DNA of 64,000 nt from contig JBAIZL010000008.1 in the NCBI GenBank assembly GCA_036971475.1, positions 35,821,240 through 35,885,239 of the forward strand. The letters are read 5' to 3'. Shown one piece after another: positions 1-9,278 of the stretch (its first letter is position 1; each line of letters opens with the position of its first letter). The notes under the pieces were generated by a model. That model was not told the origin of the DNA. It was given only the letters and a program-made list of their open reading frames with translations, and did no database searches. The position numbers and the translations under genes were made by a program. This stretch comes from Prosapia bicincta (taxonomy: Eukaryota; Arthropoda; Insecta; Hemiptera; Cercopidae).

Positions 1-63
1 AGGCGAACTAGGCGACCGCCTAGGGCGCCGTCAGATTAGGGGCGCCACGAAATAATGTAGGCT

Positions 64-92
64 ACAAGTGCCCGGCGAAGCCGGGCACTTGT
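64..92. repeat. Perfect 13-bp inverted repeat (hairpin)
   Basis: Two perfectly complementary 13-base arms (64-76 and 80-92; core CCCGGC-GAA-GCCGGG) are separated by three bases. It lies in the GC-rich sub-terminal part of the hAT relic. Sub-terminal hairpins are common in hAT elements; any function here is inference. Confidence 0.7.
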
Positions 93-209
93 ACATTTTA
101 ATTTAAAATTTTTTGCTGGACGATGCTTTTTAGAACCATAAGGGATTTTAAGGGCATCGCTTAGGTGTATGGAGATTCGGCTGCTTGAACATAACAGTAG
201 ATCATAGCG

Positions 210-451
210 TACACTCTAAATTCCATCTAGTTTCATCGAAATTCATTCAAAGGCGAGTGGGTTTCACTCGTATTCGGATAGGGCACATTTTGACTTGAAA
301 TTCGAGTTAAAGGCTCACTTGCCTTTAAGTGAAATTCACTTGTCTTCGAGTAACATTCATTCGAACACAAGTAAATTTTAACTCAAAGCTCGAGTAAAAA
401 TGTGCCCCACCCGAATACGAGTGAATTTCGCTTGATGAAATTTAGAGTGTA
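210..451. mobile_element. MITE with long terminal inverted repeats, nested in the hAT relic
   Basis: The sequence begins TACACTCTAAATT and ends with its complement AATTTAGAGTGTA-like (TTTAGAGTGTA at 441-451). The two halves stay complementary with mismatches for about 100 bases per arm, including the shared blocks CACTCGTATTCGG and GGGCACATTTT. No coding capacity is visible. The superfamily cannot be assigned from the termini alone. Confidence 0.6.
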
Positions 452-535
452 AGGCGCAAGGCAAACTTTTTTACCGTTGATCGCGTAAGTCGACTTTAGT
501 CCCTAGTGACAGAATCTGGATTTATTTATTCCCTG

Positions 536-765
536 CATATTTGTGGGTTTTTGTATAATTTGCAAACATTACCCAATAATGAAACCCTTATTATTCTTCT
601 CGTCATCCCTATTACTGTTGTTAGTGGTGAGAGGAGTTTCAGTAAACTTTAACTCATAAAAACTTATTTGAGATCAACAATGACACAGAAAATGAAATTA
701 CACGAAAAGTAGATTTTGATTCAGTGATAACAACTTTTGCGGAATCCAAAGCTCGTAAAGTTGTA
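536..765 (+). pseudogene. hAT transposase C-terminal dimerisation domain, broken
   Basis: Translating from 536 gives a recognisable hAT C-terminal (ZMYM1-like) stretch with the hallmark VVSGERSFSKL followed by LIKTYLRSTMTQ. An in-frame stop at 650-652 splits the two motifs. The frame then shifts near 694, after which KVDFDSVITTFAESKARKV follows, the usual end of this domain. In intact family members this helical segment mediates transposase dimerisation. With at least one stop and one frameshift, this copy cannot make a functional protein. No zinc-finger or DDE catalytic portion remains. Confidence 0.8.
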
Positions 766-1026
766 TTGTTATATTTAATATTCTTTTCAAAATATTTTTA
801 TAATTAAGTTATAATTTGTACTTATAAAATATTTTAGTATTCTATGAATAATTACTTGATTTTTGAATGAATAAGAGTATGAATAAATATATATTTAAAC
901 ATTAGAGTCGTTTTAATTTCTAATGAGTAATATGTGTATGTTAAAAGATTTTGAAAACCACTCGCCTTACATGGGGCGCCAGGAGATTTTTCGCCTAGGG
1001 CGCCAGAAAACCTAGATACGGCCCTG

Positions 1027-1176
1027 ACTGCCACACACATCATTTATAGTTGTGAAGCACTTGCCGAGAGGCGCCTCAACCTCTTTGGTGATGGGACAGC
1101 TCTGGTGGATGCTGAAGGTAAAACACTAGTCAGGAAACTCCTAAACCTGGTAAGAGGAAAGGGGCTATTTGACTAG
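1027..1176 (+). pseudogene. C-terminal end of a non-LTR retrotransposon ORF2
   Basis: A 49-codon open stretch, read from 1027 and ending at TAG 1174-1176, starts TATHIIYSCEALAERRLNLF and ends LLNLVRGKGLFD. The H-x4-C pair followed by an Ala/Arg-rich segment and a terminal 'GLF' matches the extreme C-terminus of ORF2 in Jockey/R1-type elements (RT plus RNase H plus zinc knuckle). The start is cut exactly where the hAT terminus ends, so the hAT element probably inserted into this ORF. The RT body should resume left of the window if so. The clade assignment is from memory of the motif and is tentative. Confidence 0.65.
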
Positions 1177-1496
1177 ATCAGGGAGGTAAGTACAATATAC
1201 TTTAAAATAGCGGTGCTTCGGGCAGTTTAAACCCGCTCCCAAGATGAAAAAAATAGGCCTTTGTTTATTAAATTCATTTCGTGTTGTGTGAATTTGGTAT
1301 TACTGAAGTAACTATAGTCATAAACAATTGTTTAAGTGATTAATAATTATGCATTTGTGCACCACTTACAGAAGCAGGCCTACCACTACAAATGTGCCAT
1401 TAACTATTAAGGTATTATTATTATAAAAGGGTAAATAAGTCAGCAATCAGAAACAACTTTTTTAAAATATGTAACTTCACGTCTACTTTTGAAAAA
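1177..1496. other. Unassigned; possible retrotransposon 3' UTR
   Basis: Follows the retrotransposon stop codon. It contains an early A-rich stretch (near 1244-1252) that could mark the retrotransposon 3' end. Nothing else is recognised before the minisatellite. Confidence 0.3.
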
Positions 1497-4108
1497 GTAG
1501 AAGCCTCCTGTTCCACGCGCAACAGCAATGTATGTCCGTACAAGCAGAAGCCTCCTTTTCGATGTGCATCCGCGGTAAATGCCCGTACGGGCAGAAGAAT
1601 CATGTTCGATGCGCATCCGCGGTACATGCCCGTTCGGGCAAAAGCGTTCCTGTTCCACGCGCGACAGCAATGTATGTCTGTACAGGCAGAAGCCTCCTGT
1701 TTGATGCGCATCCGCGGTACATGTCCGTACAGGCAGAAGCCTCCTGTTCCACGCGCAACAGCTATGTATGTCCGTACGGGCAGAAGCCTCCTGTTCCACG
1801 CGCAAGAGCAATGTATGTCCGTACAGGCAGAAGCCTCCTGTTTGATGCGCATCCGCTGTACATGCCCGTACGGGCAGAAGCCTCCTGTCCCACGCGCAAC
1901 AGCTATGTATGTCCGTACGGGCAGAAGCCTCTTGTTTGATGCGCATCCGCGGTACATGTCCGTACAGGCAGAAGCCTCCTGTTCCACGCGCAACAGCTAT
2001 GTATGTCCGTACGGGCAGAAGTCTCCTGTTCGATGCACATCCGCGGTACATGCGCGTACGGGCAGAAGCCTCCTGTCCCACGCGCAACAGCAATGTATTT
2101 CTGTACAATTAGAAGCCTACTGTTCGATGCGCATCCGCTGAACATGTCAGTACAGGCAGAAGCCTCCTGATACACGCGCAACATCAATGTATGTCCGTAC
2201 AGGCAGAAGCCTCCTCTTAGATCCGCATCCGCGGTACATGTCCGTACAGGCAGAAGCCTCCTGTTCCACGTGCAACAGCAATGTATTTCCGTACAAGCAG
2301 AAGCCTCCTTTTCGATGTGCATCCGCGGTATATGCCCGTACGGGCAGAAGCCTCCTGTTCCACGCGCAAAAGCAATGTATGTCCGTACGAGCAGAAGCCT
2401 CCTGTACGATGCGCATCCGCGGTACATGCCCGTACGGGGAGAAGCCTCCGGTTCCACGTGCAACAGCAATGTACGTCCATACAGGCAGAAGCCTCCTGTT
2501 CGATGCGCGTCCGCGATACATGCCTGTACGGGCAGAAGGTTCCTGTTTCTCGCGCAACAGCAATGTATGCCCGTACGGGCAGAAGCCTCATGTTCCACGC
2601 GCAACAGCAATGTATGTCCGTACAAGCAGAAGCCTCCTTTTCGATGTGCATCCGCGGTATATGTCCGTACAGGCAGAAGCCTCCTGTTCCACGCGGAACA
2701 GCAATGTATGTCAACACAGGCAGAAGCCTCCTGTTCGAAGCGCATCCGCGGTACATGCCCATACGGACAGAAGCCCCCTGTTTCACGCGCAACAGCAATG
2801 TATGTCCGTACGAGCAGAAGCCTCCTGTACGATGCGCATCCGCGGTACATGCCCGTACGGGGAGAAGCCTCCGGTTTCACGTGCAACAGCAATGTATGTC
2901 CGTACAGGCAGAAGCCTCCTGTTCCACGCGCAAGAGCAATGTATGTCCGTACAGGCAGAAGCCTCCTGTTCGATGCGCATCCGCGGTACATGCCTGTACG
3001 GGCAGAAGCCTCCTGTTCCACGAGCAACAGCAATGTATGTCCGTACAGGCTGAAGGCTTTTGTTCGATGCGCATCCGCAGTGCATGGCCGTGCAGGCAGA
3101 AGCCTCCTGTTCCACGCGCAACAGCAATGTATGTCCGTACAGGCAGAAGCCTCCTGTTCCACGCGCAACAGCAATGTATGTCCGTACAGGCAGAAGCCTC
3201 CTTTTCGATGTGCATCCGCGGTATATGTCCGTACAGGCAGAAGCCTCCTGTTCCACGCGGAACAGCAATGTATGTCCGTACATGCAGAAGCCTCCTTTTC
3301 GATGTGCATCCGCGGTATATGTCCGTACAGGCAGAAGCCTCCTGTTCCACGCGGAACAGCAATGTATGTCCGTACAGGCAGGAGCCTTCTGTTCGATGCG
3401 CATCCGCTGTACATGCCTGTATGTGGAGAATCCTACTGTTCCACGCGCAACAGCAATATATGTCCGTACAGGCAGAAGCCTTCTGTTCGATGCGCATCCG
3501 CTGTACATTCCCGTACGGGCAGAAGCCTCATGTTCCACGCGCAACAGCAATGTATGTCCGTACAGGCAGGAGCCTTCTGTTCGATGCGCATCCGCTGTAC
3601 ATGCCCGTACGGGCAGAAGCCTCATGTTCCACGCGCAACAGCAATGTATGTCCGTACAGGCAGAAGCCTTCTGTTCGATGCGCATCCGCGGTACATGCCC
3701 GTACGGGGAGAAGCCTCCGGTTTCACGTGCAACAGCAATGTATGTCCGTACAGGCAGAAGCCTCCTGTTCCACGCGCAAGAGCAATGTATGTCCGTACAG
3801 GCAGAAGCCTCCTGTTCGATGCGCATTCGCTGTACATGCCTGTATGTGGAGAATCCTACTGTTCCACGCGCAACAGCAATATATGTCCGTACGGGCAGAA
3901 GCCTCATGTTCCACGCGCAACAGCAATGTATGTCCGTACAGGCAGAAGCCTCCTGTTCCACGCGCAACAGCAGTGTATGTCTGTACACGCAGAAGCCTGT
4001 TCGATGCACAACCACAATGAATATCCATATTGGCAGACATCATGTGATAGGTGCGCAACCGCGGTATACGTCCGTACAGGCAGAAGCAACCTGATCGATG
4101 CACAACCC
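1497..4108. repeat. 47-bp minisatellite, two interspersed unit types, CpG-rich
   Basis: About 55 head-to-tail copies of a 47-bp unit ending in a shared GGCAGAAGCCTCCT block. Two unit types are mixed: one opens GTTCCACGCGCAACAGCAAT, the other GTTCGATGCGCATCCGCGGT. Both contain a CCGTACGG or CCGTACAGG segment. The unit is CpG-dense compared with the AT-rich surroundings. Because 47 is not a multiple of three and the unit is nearly free of stops, all frames on both strands stay open for hundreds of codons and translate with a 47-residue period. I treat these open frames as by-products, since there is no start context, splice evidence or homology. Confidence 0.92.
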
Positions 4109-4218
4109 CCTTCCGGATCCATGTCAATCCCCCTCCTTGACATATGTAACACCCCTCTTACCTCTTAAGTAATTTAATTCTCTTTTGTGGCTGGCAGATG
4201 CTGTGAAGTCAGAACACT

Positions 4219-4278
4219 TCACAACACTGTCCGTTATAAAGAGGTTCGGTTTAACAGGGTCCGTTATAAAGAGGTTAT
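4219..4278. mobile_element. Possible pogo/Tigger-type terminus remnant
   Basis: A 16-base motif, CCGTTATAAAGAGGTT, occurs at 4231-4246 and 4261-4276. Read on the other strand it resembles the AACCTCTNTATAACGG termini of pogo/Tigger elements. Only one end is visible and no partner was found nearby. Confidence 0.3.
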
Positions 4279-4321
4279 ACCGTATGTTAACAATAATATG
4301 CATATATTATAAGCGGAATAC

Positions 4322-4484
4322 CTGAATCTTTGGAATCGCTCTGTAGTTGCTCTAGATGTTTAGACAAGGACGGAAGTTTCAGACGCAATAGGTCTCTGAA
4401 GACAGCCATATCAACAGATAAACCTCTTAAATTGTTTGCAAAATAACTTTCTGGAAGAACGCCCTCTATGAGGTAAATCATTAC
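4322..4484 (-). CDS. TBC1D30: TBC1D30 homologue, internal exon (TBC domain, middle)
   Basis: This 163-bp exon encodes VMIYLIEGVLPESYF...NNLRGLSVDMAVFRDL and then a Leu/Lys-rich helix ending SDSKDSG. That pattern is diagnostic of the TBC1D30 branch of TBC Rab-GAPs. The acceptor (TTTCTAG) lies just above 4484 and the donor (CAG|GTATTC) just below 4322; the exon ends in phase 1. It joins in frame to the 7799-7984 exon across a 3.3-kb intron containing transposon debris. The next exon, expected to carry the conserved YEPPLTNVF-type segment, was not found at 1-4321 and probably lies left of the window. The protein is expected to act in the cytosol; human TBC1D30 has been reported as a Rab8 GAP linked to primary cilia, and transferring that role here is inference. 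Confidence 0.9.
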
Positions 4485-5125
4485 CTAGAAACAATAAAAC
4501 ATCAAATTAATTTTAAATATATTTACTGGATATGTTTATTGGAAAAATACTGCTTCTGAAGGCACCAAATATCCTATTCTTCCAAGTTTAGGAACAATAA
4601 ACAGCTGATTTCAATGAACATCTCAATACTGTCGTGACTATAATGGAATTCTGAACACCTGAAGTTGCTATTTTAAAGACTTATAATCACTTACTGATGA
4701 ATAGTTAAACAATAGACCTAGTACTATTATAGGAATGTTAAAAAATGTCAAATGTTTGTCACAATGGTTTTTAATATATTTAGAAAGCACTAGAAATAGT
4801 TTATCGGGTTATCTTTTACTACTATGAATTTTACAATAGTTTCTATATCTATCCTTTTCCAATGTAACGTAACGAAGCGTATGCAATCCTGGGGTTAGAA
4901 TTTTGTTTGAATATGTTAAAGCAGAAATTGATCCCAAAGCTAAAGTCAACGATAGCCAGACAAATGAAACTACAGATGAATAGGCACTCGTTGACAAATC
5001 AGCCTAGCGTGTGTATTGTTACAATTATTATAGGTTACGTCGATCATATAAAATAGATTTTTTTTACAACAAAAAACAGGCAGAATTCTTTTGAAGACGT
5101 TGCAAATAGTCCTTACACGTTAAGG
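4485..5125. other. TBC1D30 intron, unassigned part
   Basis: AT-rich intronic sequence. A short plus-strand open stretch around 4908-4983 (FEYVKAEIDPKAKVNDSQTN) has a coding-like composition and may be transposon debris. I cannot name it. Confidence 0.3.
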
Positions 5126-6427
5126 CATAGGTTCTCAACCTGTGGTACGCAGGAACACTTCAGGTGGTACTCGGGAATACTTCAGGTGGTACGCGGGAAC
5201 ACTTCAGGTGGTACGCGGGAACACTTCAGGCGGTACGCAGGAACACTTCAGGTGGTACGCGGGAACACTTCAGGTGGTACGCGGGAACACTTCCGGTGGT
5301 ACGCGGGAACATTTCAGGTGGTATGCGGGAACACTTCAGGTGGTACGTTGGAACACTTCAGGTGGTATGAGGGAACACTCCAGGTGGTACGCGGGTACAC
5401 TTCAGGTGCTACACGGGAACACTTCAGGTGGTACGCGGGAAGGTTTAAGGTGGTGCGCAGGAACACTTTAGGTGGTACGCGGGAACACTTCAGGTAGTAC
5501 GCGGGAAGGTTTCAGGTGGTGCGCGGAAACATTTCAGGGGGTATGCGGGAAAGTTTCAGGTGGTACGTTGGAACACTTCAGGCGGTACGCGGGAACACTT
5601 CAGGTGGTACGCGGGAACACTACAGGTGGTACATGGGAACACTTCAGGTGGTACGCAGAAACACTTCAGGTGGTACGCGGGATCATTTCAGGTGGTGCGC
5701 TTCACGTGGCCTCGTCAGAAAGCTCCCAAAATGAGTTGGACTTTAAGGAAAATTTATCGATTTAACAGAAGACAGTTTCATGAGAGTTATTTCTAAAGAG
5801 AAATTATTATTAATAGACGTCCGGATCGGGTGTAAATCCGTGTATCCAATGCTCTTCCGGAAGCTATGCTGTTTTGTATGTCATTTGCCACTAGTTATTT
5901 GTGTGTGAGCGGTTTCTTTGAACTGTTGTATAGAAAACATTAATAAACAAACTAACAAGTGTTGATTAGGACTTGGGTAACATTAAGTTCAATTACTCCT
6001 GCGATTGACTCTTTACCGCAGGAAACCGCAACAAGCTTCGCAATAATCAAAATACACATTCAACGTTATTGATTTTTGTCGACTTGTACGTTGTTTTGCT
6101 GTTTTTTGTACCAATCGTATCACATGTTTTTGTATAGATATAAGTATTAAATAAAACTGTAAGGTGAGTAATTGTTTAAATTGTCTTTTATTGTATTTCG
6201 TTATTCTAAATTAACGGAATATTCAATGTATAATTAAATAGTTTTATTACTTATTTAATAAAAATAAAATGAATAATAGACGTGTTTCTGACAGAATGCG
6301 AGTTTCTACAAACATTAGGATCAGGGGGCTTTCTTCCAATCTACACCCCCTAGACCCCCCGGTGTTATACCAAAATCTACAAATACCTTCAGGCGGTACG
6401 CAGTAGCTAAAACGTTAGGAACCTCTG
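5126..6427. mobile_element. hAT-like non-autonomous element with internal minisatellite
   Basis: The left terminus at 5126-5141 (CATAGGTTCTCAACCT) pairs with the right terminus at 6412-6427 (12 of 16 positions complementary). The (N)GGTTCTCAACCTG start is typical of many animal hAT MITE termini. Directly inside the left end lies a 22-bp array, and a single copy of the same unit lies just inside the right end (6388-6404). The middle (5701-6387) is non-coding as far as I can see. No matching 8-bp target duplication was found, so the exact boundaries are uncertain. Confidence 0.5.
5142..5700. repeat. 22-bp minisatellite (about 25 copies)
   Basis: Head-to-tail copies of a 22-bp unit containing AGGTGGTACGCGGGAACACT. 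Substitutions cluster at the CGCGGG site (ACGCAGG, ATGCGGG, ACGTTGG). Because 22 is not a multiple of three, open frames with period 22 residues appear; they are not taken as genes. The unit matches sequence next to the putative element terminus, so the array probably grew from it. Confidence 0.92.
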
Positions 6428-6635
6428 CAGGAGAATCAAATTGAATATTGCTGCCTTATCAGCAGCACTTACATATAGTCTACATGGAGCTCAGATGTTA
6501 CCGTGACAAAATGATAATCTAGTCAAATCTGTTAAAGATATCAGAATGATCGTACATGTCAAATAAATGTACGGGCACTTTGTGAGACTTCAAAAGCAAA
6601 TCTCTCGTAACTTGAGAATTCCAACGGACATTATT

Positions 6636-6914
6636 CAGTGCAATCTCGGCAATCCGAACTGCAGTACTCCGAACAGGTGAAAAAAAGATAAGAGTCTGTT
6701 ATGTTATGTGTTTTGAATAATATACATTTTTATGTAATTAAAAATTACAAAAATATGAAAAAAACTAAATAAAAACAACTATGTTTATTCATATTGTTAA
6801 ATCTTTTTTCGATATTTTTTCCTAATATATACGTAGGTACTTTCTGTAATCCGAACATTTCAGTAATCCGAACAACCCCTGCAGCAATTAGTTCGGATTA
6901 CAGAGGTTGCACTG
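6636..6914. mobile_element. pogo/Tigger-type MITE, 279 bp
   Basis: The left end CAGTGCAATCTCGGCAATCC and the complement of the right end (CAGTGCAACCTCTGTAATCC) match over about 25 bases. Each end carries a second internal copy of the ATCCGAAC motif. The right end is followed by TA, the expected target dinucleotide of Tc1/mariner-pogo elements; on the left the equivalent dinucleotide reads TT. No ORF. It lies in the 3.3-kb TBC1D30 intron. Confidence 0.75.
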
Positions 6915-7083
6915 TATTGCCACTAACCTCAAAATATATTTGCTATCGTTTATAATAAATATTCAAAGATGCTCTTGGTAATGCAGTAATAACATCAGGA
7001 TTTTACTGTATGGAGAGCAAACAAATAACACAGTCATGCAGTTGATTCAATAATATACTGACAACGTAAAAAACCTTCAGGTT

Positions 7084-7735
7084 TTATTAGGCAGAGTAGT
7101 AGAAGGAAGCAAAAAATATGGGCTGGGAGTCAATATCAAAAAGACTAAATTTATGGTCACCGGTTAAAACTATGTGCCTAATATTCATTTTATAGTAAAG
7201 CTCTAAACCATTCAAATAACTAACTCGCATTTACATCTGGGCACCTATTTCTATTAATAGGATATATGCAGTTAGTCATCAGTAGAACCATTCGATGGAA
7301 GTAGGATTTAAGATTGAGAAAGCCAAAGCAGTGTTAAATGAGAGAACATTTCAAAAGTCATCATCTGGCTACCAAGATGAGGCTTCTGCTCTGCTATTTG
7401 TTCTCCATCTTGTGTCTTAGGGTCCTGACAAAGAGTGTGAGCAGAAAGTTGCAGGCTTCTGGAATGTCGCTACTGCACGATACTATGGAAAGATCATGTT
7501 GTAAATTATGTGATTCATCAACAAATAAGAAAAAACAGAACTTATAGCAAATGTGATATCACGAAAACCCCACTACCTTGGACATATAATCCGTAACGAT
7601 AGTAGAAGTAAACAGTGCAGACAATGTTACAGAAAACGTGTGCAAAGACTAAGCAACGACTTAGACGCTGGTTCTCCGCGGATACCACTTTAGGACGGCG
7701 CGGCGGTGAATGAAATAATATTAGTCTAGATCTGG
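7084..7735 (+). pseudogene. Degenerate non-LTR reverse transcriptase C-terminal half
   Basis: Broken frames read in order: YGLGVNIKKTKFMVTG near 7117-7167, an LLLCYLFSILCLRVLTKSVS-like segment near 7383-7441, and YLGHIIRND near 7575-7601. These are the familiar landmarks of the RT thumb and C-terminal region of arthropod non-LTR elements ('YGL-IN--KTK', 'LLYG-E-W', 'YLGHI-R'). Several stops and at least two frameshifts separate them. The element is antisense to TBC1D30 and ends about 60 bp from its exon at 7799. Confidence 0.7.
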
Positions 7736-7798
7736 ACTTTGAGAATATGATGAATTTTAAAGCGAGTATAGGAGGAAGTTTATTTATTACGGGCTTAC

Positions 7799-7984
7799 CT
7801 TGACAGAATCGACCTGGGATTTGTCCATAACTTGCAGTATGAGCGCGGCGAGCATATTGAACCCTTGGCAGTAGCCTACTGCTTTGTTCCATCTCGCGTA
7901 GGCAAGCAGCACTCTCTTCAGTAGCGCCTGATTGTGTTGCCCTGATGTGCCGCAGAATAATGAACACCCGGTTCTGTGAACGTC
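7799..7984 (-). CDS. TBC1D30: TBC1D30 homologue, internal exon with glutamine finger
   Basis: This 186-bp exon (62 codons, phase 0 at both ends) starts DVHRTGCSLFCG and includes LLKRVLLAYARWNKAVGYCQGFN, ending QVDSVK. YCQGFN is the TBC 'YxQ' motif whose Gln acts as the glutamine finger in Rab-GAP catalysis. The DVHR at its start completes the IxxDxxR arginine-finger motif begun in the previous exon (IVK|DVHR). The acceptor is GGTTGCAG and the donor AAG|GTAAGC. All key residues are present, so this looks like a functional gene. An unrelated open frame shadows it and is ignored. Confidence 0.93.
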
Positions 7985-8068
7985 CTGCAACCAGTCATAT
8001 GCAAACATTTATTGAACAACTAAACTGTCTATCACATTGAAAATTCACTTCATTTTCGTACAACTTGC
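7985..8068 (-). other. 84-bp GC-AG intron of TBC1D30
   Basis: Minus-strand donor AAG|GCAAGTTG and acceptor GGTTGCAG. The donor has GC rather than GT but otherwise matches the strong consensus (AAG|GCAAGT) expected of GC-AG introns. Moving the boundary to any nearby GT would break the well-conserved IVK-DVHR reading frame. Confidence 0.85.
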
Positions 8069-8194
8069 CTTAACAATTTGCACACCAAGCTCTTCATCGT
8101 CGGGATTGGTGTATTCATTGAAGCAGAATTCCTCCACTTCCTTCCAGTTCACGCCTCTACTTGCCAGATGCTTCTCCGCAAGGTTCAACCACAG
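8069..8194 (-). CDS. TBC1D30: TBC1D30 homologue, internal exon (start of TBC domain)
   Basis: This 126-bp exon (42 codons, phase 0 at both ends) encodes LWLNLAEKHLASRGVNWKEV and then a Glu/Asn-rich stretch ending NPDDEELGVQIVK. LWLxLAEKHL is the start of the TBC domain in the TBC1D30 branch, and DDEELGxQIVK leads into the arginine-finger motif. The acceptor is TTGTTGCAG; the donor is the non-canonical GC (AAG|GCAAGT). It is preceded in the transcript by the exon at 24063-24190, 15.9 kb away. Confidence 0.92.
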
Positions 8195-9278
8195 CTGCAA
8201 CAAGGAAAACTTATATCAATCTAGAGCTACTTAAGTGTAAAACCTTTCAACAAAATCAGTGTTAAATCAGATTATTTCCAAATAGATGTCAAGATAGCAA
8301 TGATACAAAACATTTAACATTTATTAAACAAATTATATCAACGCAATAACTTCAGTGTGTAAAAGAACAATACGCACGCACGTACGCACCACACACACAA
8401 AATAATGTAACTTGCAACAATTGTAAATTGAGGGAATTCTTAAATAAAATAATATTTCTATCCGTATTCTTGCAAAATGATAATCAATCAATTTGAAAAT
8501 ATATAAATCCTATGGTGGTATACTTTGCTGTATTACACAGCATTGGCTGAGAGGTTCTTGTAGCTGGCCAAGCGTATAATGGTGATCCATTGAAACTTTG
8601 TTTTAGCCATAATGTTTTCTTTAAATTAACTATGGATACTTTATTAGTTTTAGGGTTGTAAAATATAGTGAACGAGACGTTTGCGGTGGGATGCGGGGGT
8701 AAGGTAAGTGGCTGCTCAAGTATGCGTTTGTGATCAGTTAACAGCAACAAAAAAAGGTAGGATTACAACAGTCTGTTCACTACTAGCCAATAATAGATGG
8801 GTTCGGATTTCCGAAGAGCCATCCTTTAAAGCAGGACACGCTTCTACACCTTCAAAATACCCAAGCTGCGTTCTGTTTATTTACTTTCCATAAGATATTA
8901 ATTTATATTTTGCAGCATAAACACCTTATAAAAATGGAAAGGAAACACACTAATTGAAACTATAATATTTGGATATAGTTTTATATTACAACATATACTA
9001 ATAAGTACATCAATTTAGTTTAAAAGAATCTTTTTTGGTAAAAAGATTACTAAATCTTGGATGTTATAAAGTCATTTAAAACAACTCCGCCCTCCTATAA
9101 ATCCCACATTGTTCTTCTTGACGTTTCTATAGCGTCAAATTGTAGTATTTACACAGCAAACTCTAGCTTTCGACATTCCATCAGAGGTTTGAAAAACCCA
9201 TTCAAGTTATACTGAAAACCCAGTTCTGATAACATTTCTATTTGCTTGTTAATTTCATATCTGTATAGTATACTCATG
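8195..9278. other. Start of the 15.9-kb TBC1D30 intron; nothing recognised
   Basis: AT-rich. Contains a short ACGCACGCACGTACGCAC tract near 8370. A minus-strand open frame at 8484-8750 has no recognisable homologue and no splice context that would tie it to TBC1D30. Confidence 0.4.

Larger units (their letters stand above)
1..1026 (+). mobile_element. hAT-family DNA transposon relic (left tip outside window)
   Basis: The right end (about 972-1026) read on the minus strand starts CAGGGCCGTATCTAGG and continues with a GGCGCCCTAGGCGAA block. This is the style of inverted terminus seen in hAT elements of the ZMYM1-like group. The window opens with a similar AGGCGAAC / CTAGGGCGCC block. Aligned with the right terminus, position 1 would be about 31 bases inside the left end, so the whole element is only about 1.06 kb. 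Inside are the remains of the transposase C-terminal dimerisation domain (536-765) and a nested MITE (210-451). The element is too short and too broken to be autonomous. The flanking target duplication cannot be checked because the left flank is missing. Confidence 0.7.

Noticed and set aside
1602..4168. Several open frames of 180-630 codons on both strands
   Set aside because: All coincide with the stop-poor 47-bp array, read in every frame with the same period, and match no domain.
4809..4997. 62-codon minus-strand frame with a hydrophobic segment
   Set aside because: No similarity to TBC1D30, no splice sites in the right phase; the opposite strand looks at least as coding-like.
8484..8750. 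88-codon minus-strand frame, at first sight slightly C2-domain-like
   Set aside because: The resemblance is limited to a few residues and there is no in-phase splice site linking it to the adjacent exon.
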